Source of the DNA: Gammaproteobacteria bacterium
Lineage (GTDB): Bacteria > Pseudomonadota > Gammaproteobacteria > UBA9214
Length of the DNA stretch: 12,650 nt
Assembly (NCBI GenBank): GCA_030635865.1
Contig: DAOVYA010000020.1
Span: forward strand, 1 to 12,650
Direction of reading: 5' to 3'
The position numbers were made by a program, and so were the translations under genes. Within the stretch, counting starts at the first letter, position 1. Each line of letters starts with the position of its first letter. Below the pieces are notes generated by a model. That model ran no database searches, was not told where the DNA came from, and saw nothing but the letters and a program-made list of their open reading frames with translations. Below are positions 8,412-12,650 of this stretch, piece after piece.

Positions 8412-8577
8412 CTAGCCCGTATTTCTCACGGGTGGCGAGGTGATTGCGCAGAGATTTGGGTTCACAGGGAATTTTCTGAGGGAGTGGAATACTGACCGTA
8501 TTCCCGACTGAAGATAATTTTCTGTGGATTCAAAGATCAAGTGAGGACTCGTCAATCCCGTGAGAAATGCGGGCTAG
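8412..8577. repeat. 166-bp imperfect palindrome, candidate MITE-like element / long hairpin
   Basis: The ends 8412-8432 and 8557-8577 are inverted copies over 21 bp with one difference (CTAGCCCG..., the other end ...CGGGCTAG). A second pair of arms, 8455-8477 with 8512-8534, keeps the same register: 17 Watson-Crick pairs, 5 G-T pairs and 1 mismatch. The centre is closed by GGAATAC/GTATTCC (8486-8492 with 8498-8504) around a 5-base loop. The 22-base stretches between the arms mostly do not pair. Each edge carries CTAG, which could be a TA or CTAG target duplication as made by IS630- or IS5-like transposases (inference). There is no transposase gene inside. It may also act as a barrier between the convergent valS and DUF2970 genes; it has no U-run typical of an intrinsic terminator. 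Confidence 0.75.
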
Positions 8578-8777
8578 ACGCCTGCCATTTTCATAACGAG
8601 ACTGACTACCACCCAGATCGTCAAAACAAAAACGACTGTCATGATCAAACCGATCACGATGTACTGCGAAGGCTTCCCATGAGTGAAGTCTTCTTCACGC
8701 TTGCGGTTGCTCTGCACGCCAAACATACTCGCCAATACGCTTCCCAGCACATCAAGAAATGAGGGTGTCTTTGCCAT
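8574..8777 (-). CDS. DUF2970-type small membrane protein
   Basis: A 67-residue protein with the DUF2970 pattern. An N-terminal amphipathic stretch SFLDVLGSVLASMFGVQS (6-23) is followed by the charged NRKREEDFTHGKPSQY (24-39), then one membrane helix IVIGLIMTVVFVLTIWVVVSLV (about 40-61) and a short tail. The function of the family is unknown; its members are short inner-membrane proteins. The ATG at 8775-8777 has a strong GGGAG ribosome site on the minus strand (about 8782-8788). The 57-codon open extension upstream has no such support and is rejected. The stop codon TAG (8574-8576) lies inside the right arm of the palindromic element, so the present C-terminus may have been fixed by that insertion. 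It is convergent with valS. Confidence 0.85.
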   Translation of the reverse strand: MAKTPSFLDVLGSVLASMFGVQSNRKREEDFTHGKPSQYIVIGLIMTVVFVLTIWVVVSLVMKMAGV

Positions 8778-9142
8778 ATCATTCTCCCTTGATCCATTAA
8801 CAATTCCTTTATCCTGTTGCGCGGCTATTTTACCGGGCATGTAATTTGCCGCAAGCGAGGGCGCCCGCGAAGGGTTAACAGGCAATTCATGCAAGGCAAG
8901 AACGCGCTGCCAGCAAGCAGCAACCCCCCGGATGCCGGCATTTTCCATGGCGACTCAAATGTCCTCAACAAATATCCATTTCTGCCGATATCTTTACTTG
9001 CCGGATAACAGAGTGTGTTTTCCAGATATATCCAATAGTTACATAACGTTACTGATTGATGGCATGAGGCATCGGGAATGGTCAGGGACTGAGCATGAAG
9101 ATCTTCATTGTGAATATTTATTATCGGTGAGAGAGAACTCAA
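8778..9142. other. 365-bp intergenic region without a convincing gene
   Basis: This gap must contain the divergent promoters of the DUF2970 gene and the HD-GYP regulator. I see only minor elements: a 10-bp palindrome ATGCCGGCAT (8932-8941) followed by TTT, a short stem GCTGC/GCAGC near 8906-8921, a self-complementary GGGCGCCC near 8860, and two GTTAC copies (9039-9043 and 9048-9052) around a TAACGTTA palindrome (9044-9051). The part from about 8960 to 9142 is visibly AT-richer than the part before it. A 77-codon open frame across 8932-9165 lacks a ribosome site, overlaps the regulator start and looks non-coding. No clear -10/-35 pair could be assigned. Confidence 0.5.
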
Positions 9143-10201
9143 ATGGCAACAATCCTGATTATTGATGACCAGCTTACCAGCCGCCAGATCCTGCAACAGC
9201 TGGTCAGTACGCTTGAGCGAAACCTCAATGTAGAGGCCTTCGCGAACCCGGTCGAGGCGCTGGAGTGGAAAGTAAAAAATACCGTCGATCTTGTACTGGT
9301 TGATTACAAGATGCCGGAAATGAATGGTATCGAGTTCATCAGGAAATTCCGTACCAACCCTGCATACGCGCATATCCCCGTCATCATGGTGACATCCATT
9401 GAAGATATCAACGTACGTTACGAGGCACTGGAGGCAGGCGCTACCGACTTCCTGATGAAACCGGTCGACCACCACGAATGTCGAGCCCGTTGCCGCAACC
9501 TCCTGACCCAGTGTCAGCAATACAAAATAATCAGTGACCGATCACGCTGGCTTGAACGTCGCGTCGCCGAGGCTACCAGTGAGATCAGGCTACGCGAACG
9601 TGAAACCCTCCTCCGTCTTGCAAGGGCCGGAGAATATCGTGACGAGGAAACCGGCAACCATATTATTCGTATGGCCAAGTACTCCCGTCTCATAGCAGAA
9701 CGACTGGAATTCTCTGAAGCCGATGCAGAAGTCATCGAAATGTCTGCGCCCATGCATGACATCGGAAAGATCGGCATCAGGGACGGCATCCTGCTCAAAC
9801 CCGGGAAACTTACTACAGAAGAATTCGAAGTCATGAAAGACCACACCATGATCGGCTATGAAATCCTGAAAGACAGCCCATCAAAATACCTGCAGATGGG
9901 CGCCATAATTGCACTCAGTCACCATGAAAAATTCGATGGAACAGGCTATCCCTATGGCAAGAAAGGTGAAGAAATTCCAATTGAGGCGCGTATTGTTGCA
10001 GTCGCTGATGTCTATGACGCACTGGTATCAGAGCGCCCGTATAAAAACGCCTGGTCCATGCAGGCCGCGATCGAATACATGGAAAGCCACAGTGGCAAAC
10101 ACTTTGACCCGGAATGTTTTGCAGCCTTTAAATCCCAACTCGACAAAATAGCAAAGATTCAGGGCATGTTGCCGGATGCGCCGCTGGCAAATACTCAATA
10201 A
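9143..10201 (+). CDS. RpfG-like response regulator with HD-GYP c-di-GMP phosphodiesterase domain
   Basis: A 352-residue two-domain protein. The receiver domain (1-125) has the acidic pair D8/D9, phosphoacceptor D54 in LVLVDYKMPEMNG, T84 (MVTS) and K106 (MKP). A helical linker (about 126-165) joins it to an HD-GYP domain (about 166-345). That domain has H173, the HD pair H205/D206 in MHDIGKIG, H234 in MKDHTMIG, HHE (260-262) and the DGTGYP signature (265-270). All residues expected for metal binding and catalysis are present, so it probably hydrolyses cyclic di-GMP under control of a sensor kinase, as RpfG does. No kinase gene lies beside it, so the partner is encoded elsewhere or it is an orphan. 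The ATG follows a GAGAGA stretch. It appears to be a single-gene unit. Confidence 0.92.
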   Translation: MATILIIDDQLTSRQILQQLVSTLERNLNVEAFANPVEALEWKVKNTVDLVLVDYKMPEMNGIEFIRKFRTNPAYAHIPVIMVTSIEDINVRYEALEAGATDFLMKPVDHHECRARCRNLLTQCQQYKIISDRSRWLERRVAEATSEIRLRERETLLRLARAGEYRDEETGNHIIRMAKYSRLIAERLEFSEADAEVIEMSAPMHDIGKIGIRDGILLKPGKLTTEEFEVMKDHTMIGYEILKDSPSKYLQMGAIIALSHHEKFDGTGYPYGKKGEEIPIEARIVAVADVYDALVSERPYKNAWSMQAAIEYMESHSGKHFDPECFAAFKSQLDKIAKIQGMLPDAPLANTQ

Positions 10202-10251
10202 AGCCCTCACTACCTTACAATCCCCCTGATACTGGCTACTGCCTGGTAGTG

Positions 10252-10339
10252 TGTTATGGGTTACACTTTGCCTGATTCTCACAAGCATTGCCCCGTGACT
10301 CAACCTGATTACACAGATACCAAATGGGAACCCATAACA
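10252..10339 (+). repeat. 11-bp inverted repeat spanning the methyltransferase start
   Basis: TGTTATGGGTT (10252-10262) is perfectly complementary to AACCCATAACA (10329-10339). The right arm begins 5 bases after the A of the methyltransferase start codon (10324). Pairing in the mRNA would close a 66-base loop and bring the start codon next to a stem. A second pair, CACTACC (10208-10214) and GGTAGTG (10245-10251), lies just upstream and could form the end of the preceding transcript. No ribosome site is visible before the ATG. Any regulatory role is inference. Confidence 0.4.
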
Positions 10340-11394
10340 AAGAAATCAGCGACAAGCTCGCCAGCGAGGGCATTTTTGGTCCGGGAAGCGATGAACTGGC
10401 TAACCATGAGCGTCATCTGACCCGCTTCTTTGAGCGGGAATACAAGCGCCTGTCAGAAAACCCGGTTTCACTTGAGTCACTAGGGATATCGACGGACCAG
10501 GGCCCTATGATGGAAGATACTGAAGCCCTGATGGATAGTCATTACGACGAGCGGCCAGAATTCTTCGCAAGTTTTCTTGATAGTCGTTATCAGGCCTATT
10601 CAATGGCCTACTATGGTGACACCCCCGATATAATTCGCACCTCAACAGCATCCCTTGAAGAAGCCCAACGGGCCAAGTTTGCGCTGATTGCTGAACGCGC
10701 AAAGATTGAAGGCCATGAACGCATTCTTAACATCGGTTGTGGATTTGGCTCACTTGAGACCTACCTGTTACAGGAATTTCCCAATCTTGAGATTGTTGGC
10801 ATTACCCCTAGTGCCATACAAATTGAACATCTGAGACAACGTATGAAAGACTCTTTAGACTCATTAGGTAGTGGTCGCTTTACCTTAGTTGAAGAGACAT
10901 TCGAACAACTATCGGATGAGAGCATCATTTCAGATAAATTTGATCTTGTAATTTCTATCGGCACATTAGAACACTCGCTGAACATGAGGGCTATACTGAC
11001 ACGTATAAGCTCGTTACTTAAGCCAAAGGGAAGGACTTTCCACCATTTCATAACTTCAGAGCTTTCAATTCCACAGTTTCTAGATCCAACTAAAACTCGA
11101 ATCGGAATCTATTTTCCTGGTGGAAGAGTCTGGCCTCATGACGAATTCTCTCGCCATACAGACCATTTCGACCTGGAAAGAAGCTGGTTTGTAAATGGGC
11201 TTAACTACTGGCGTACGCTGGACGAATGGCACAGGCGTTACTGGGAAAACATCCCTTCCCTGTACAAATCGGTTTTTGATACCACGGCCATCGCCCACTG
11301 GAATGAGTACTTTTCGCTCTGCAAGGCAGTCTTCGCACCCATGGAAGGTAATTTCTACGGTAACAGTCACTACCTGTTTAGAAAGCCCGGTTAA
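10324..11394 (+). CDS. Cyclopropane-fatty-acid-synthase-like SAM-dependent methyltransferase
   Basis: A 356-residue class I methyltransferase with the fold order of cyclopropane fatty acid synthases. It shows SHYDERPEFFASFLDSRYQAYSMAYY (72-97, the lipid-site entry), SAM-binding motif I ILNIGCGFGSLE (134-145), and E216 in GTLEHSL. H241 followed by F-I (HHFI), a YFPGG segment (263-267) and Y295 in NYWRTLDEWH match the E, H-x-I and Y that hold bicarbonate in CFA synthase. The cysteine of the usual YSCAY motif is replaced by M94. It may modify an unsaturated acyl chain, but the substrate is unknown and a different methyl transfer is possible. No Shine-Dalgarno sequence precedes the ATG, and an in-frame stop at 10306 bars longer starts. 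Codons in the middle third are AT-rich. The stop abuts that of the opposing ketosynthase gene. Confidence 0.82.
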   Translation: MGTHNKEISDKLASEGIFGPGSDELANHERHLTRFFEREYKRLSENPVSLESLGISTDQGPMMEDTEALMDSHYDERPEFFASFLDSRYQAYSMAYYGDTPDIIRTSTASLEEAQRAKFALIAERAKIEGHERILNIGCGFGSLETYLLQEFPNLEIVGITPSAIQIEHLRQRMKDSLDSLGSGRFTLVEETFEQLSDESIISDKFDLVISIGTLEHSLNMRAILTRISSLLKPKGRTFHHFITSELSIPQFLDPTKTRIGIYFPGGRVWPHDEFSRHTDHFDLERSWFVNGLNYWRTLDEWHRRYWENIPSLYKSVFDTTAIAHWNEYFSLCKAVFAPMEGNFYGNSHYLFRKPG

Positions 11395-12615
11395 TTATCT
11401 GTCGGGAGCCCAGGATTTCAGTGCTATGACGGCATTCAGTCCGCCAAAGGCAAATGAATTGGACAGGGCTACAGCAACCGGTGCCTCCCGTGACTTGTTT
11501 GGCACGTAGTCCAGATCACAGCCCTCGCCCGGCCCTGTGAAATTGGCAGTTGGAGGGATCTGGTTGTTATGGACACTCAGTACTGTCGCTACCATTTCCA
11601 GTGCGCTGGCGGCCCCCAGCGCATGACCGTGCATCGACTTGGTTGAAGAAACAGCCAATGAGCCTGCATATTTTCCGAATACGCGATGCAAAGCCTCAGT
11701 CTCGGCCAGATCATTGGCAATCGTCCCGGTACCGTGCGCATTGATATAGTCCACTGCATCGGAAGACACCTCTGCATCATCCAGTGCACGCCTGATTGCA
11801 ACAGCAATGCCTTCAACATCCGGTCGGGTGATGTGACCTGCATCCGAGGACATCCCGGAACCGGCGAGTTCAGCATAAATACGCGCACCACGCTGGCTTG
11901 CATGGCTTTCGGATTCAAGCACCAGCATGCCGGCCCCTTCTCCCAGCACCATCCCTGAGCGGTCTTTCGAGAATGGGCGGCAGGTATCGCTTGAGACAAC
12001 CCGCAACGCCTCCCAGGACTTCAGCAGACCATAGGTGAATGGAGCATCGGTTCCTCCAACCAGGGCAACATCCACCAGCCCCGACTGTATCATCATGCGA
12101 CCCTGAATTATCGCATGGGCGCCTGATGCACATGCACTCGCAATCGAGAAAACCGGGCCCTTGATGCCAATCTGCTGACTGACCATGCTGGCCGCAGCAC
12201 TGGGCATTCCCTTGGGAATGGTCAGCGGGTGGACTCGCAGACGCCGCTCTTTATAGAGCTTGGCATACGTTTCTTCATCAGTCTGCTTGCCGCCACAACC
12301 GGTCCCGATGATGGACGCTGCTTTCGCCAGGGCTGCACTGCCTGCAGCAAACCCGGCATCCTCTACCGCTTCTCGTGCCGCCAGTATTGCGAACTGCGAG
12401 AAACGATCAAGTAATGGAAGGACATCCCCAGGAAAATGTTGCTCCGGCTGGTACCCTTCCAGCCTGGAACCCGTGTTAATTTTTACATCGCTCGCAATAC
12501 CAGTCAGTGGCTTGATGGATGAACGCCCCTGGCAGAGGGCATCCCAGAACGCTGCTACACCGATACCATGTCCGGATACACAGCCAAGACCAGTAATGAC
12601 AACCCGGTCTGTCAT
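11395..12615 (-). CDS. Beta-ketoacyl-ACP synthase, FabF (KAS II)-like
   Basis: A 406-residue condensing enzyme of the thiolase fold that joins malonyl-ACP to an acyl chain. The start MTDRVVITGLGCVSGHG is typical. The active site is complete: nucleophile C162 in SIASACASGAH, H294 in NAHGTGT, K326 and H331 in STKSMHGHALGAA, and the gatekeeper loop NSFAFGG (386-392). It differs from housekeeping FabF in details: SMHGH for SMTGH, FAFGG for FGFGG, and an APFTYGLLKSWEALRVVS segment (191-208) recalling ketosynthases of polyene, pigment or type II polyketide clusters. The ATG overlaps as ATGA (12612-12615) the stop of an upstream ORF leaving the window, and fabF's usual fabG-acpP neighbours are not visible here. 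I therefore favour a specialised cluster enzyme over primary FabF, as inference. Confidence 0.9.
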   Translation of the reverse strand: MTDRVVITGLGCVSGHGIGVAAFWDALCQGRSSIKPLTGIASDVKINTGSRLEGYQPEQHFPGDVLPLLDRFSQFAILAAREAVEDAGFAAGSAALAKAASIIGTGCGGKQTDEETYAKLYKERRLRVHPLTIPKGMPSAAASMVSQQIGIKGPVFSIASACASGAHAIIQGRMMIQSGLVDVALVGGTDAPFTYGLLKSWEALRVVSSDTCRPFSKDRSGMVLGEGAGMLVLESESHASQRGARIYAELAGSGMSSDAGHITRPDVEGIAVAIRRALDDAEVSSDAVDYINAHGTGTIANDLAETEALHRVFGKYAGSLAVSSTKSMHGHALGAASALEMVATVLSVHNNQIPPTANFTGPGEGCDLDYVPNKSREAPVAVALSNSFAFGGLNAVIALKSWAPDR

Positions 12616-12650
12616 TGGGGATTATTCTTATCCAGCAATTGTTCCAGTTG
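12612..12650 (-). CDS. C-terminal end of an ORF, possibly an acyl carrier protein (cut by window edge)
   Basis: On the minus strand, 12 codons stay open from the window edge to a TGA (12612-12614) that overlaps the ketosynthase ATG. They encode a tail reading QLEQLLDKNNPQ. The ATGA overlap supports a real coupled upstream gene. A short amphipathic helix followed by a polar end is what the last helix of an acyl carrier protein looks like, and such genes often precede ketosynthase genes, but 12 residues are far too few to assign a family. Confidence 0.45.
   Translation of the reverse strand, partial: QLEQLLDKNNPQ

Noticed and set aside
8412..8577. Simple intrinsic terminator of valS
   Set aside because: The stem is far longer than a usual terminator and no U-run follows either arm; a repeat element explains the symmetry better, though it could still affect transcription.
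8778..8948. 57-residue N-terminal extension of the DUF2970 protein
   Set aside because: The internal ATG at 8777 has a strong ribosome site and gives the usual family length and start.
8932..9165. 77-codon plus-strand frame upstream of the HD-GYP gene
   Set aside because: No ribosome site, overlaps the regulator start in another frame, composition not protein-like; treated as leader or promoter DNA.
8825..9520. 231-codon open frame on the minus strand overlapping the HD-GYP regulator
   Set aside because: It covers the intact receiver domain in antisense, has no family resemblance and no supported start.
1..12650. CRISPR array, transposase gene, phage or defence genes
   Set aside because: No regularly spaced direct repeats, no DDE transposase or integrase motif and no nuclease or toxin families were seen in any frame.

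Overview
The window looks like a stretch of gammaproteobacterial chromosome. The strongest sign is the lptG-lptF / pepA-holC-valS arrangement. The lipopolysaccharide export permease genes run leftward, and the aminopeptidase, DNA polymerase III chi and valyl-tRNA synthetase genes run rightward, as in many gammaproteobacteria including Escherichia coli and Pseudomonas. Base composition is moderately GC-rich. A tRNA-Glu with a CTC anticodon fits a GC-leaning genome. Genus cannot be fixed from this sequence.

Layout. Bases 1-267 (minus) hold the start of a poly(A) polymerase gene (pcnB), cut by the window edge. It is divergent from a tRNA-Glu(CTC) gene (329-403), which is followed by a small RDD-family membrane protein (484-918). 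The RDD gene converges on lptG (921-1982, minus). lptG is preceded in its operon by lptF (1979-3076), with ATGA overlap. A 160-bp divergent intergenic region with nested inverted repeats separates lptF from pepA (3237-4727). pepA, holC (4724-5149) and a small acidic protein of unknown function (5146-5526) are chained by two ATGA overlaps. valS (5622-8387) follows and appears to have its own promoter.

Downstream of valS is the most unusual non-coding structure in the window. It is a 166-bp imperfect palindrome (8412-8577) shaped like a miniature inverted-repeat element. Its right edge contributes the stop codon of a convergent small membrane protein of the DUF2970 type (8574-8777, minus). A 365-bp gap without a convincing gene leads to an RpfG-like response regulator with an HD-GYP cyclic-di-GMP phosphodiesterase domain (9143-10201).

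The right end turns from core to lipid or secondary metabolism. A cyclopropane-fatty-acid-synthase-like methyltransferase (10324-11394) has a low-GC central part. It meets, stop codon to stop codon with no gap, a FabF-like ketoacyl-ACP synthase (11395-12615, minus). That gene overlaps by ATGA the end of another ORF leaving the window, whose tail could be that of an acyl carrier protein. This suggests the edge of a fatty-acid, polyene or polyketide-type cluster.

No CRISPR array, transposase gene or defence system was seen. Most of the window is conserved housekeeping DNA. The points that deserve attention are the palindromic element after valS, the methyltransferase/ketosynthase edge and the unnamed protein between holC and valS.
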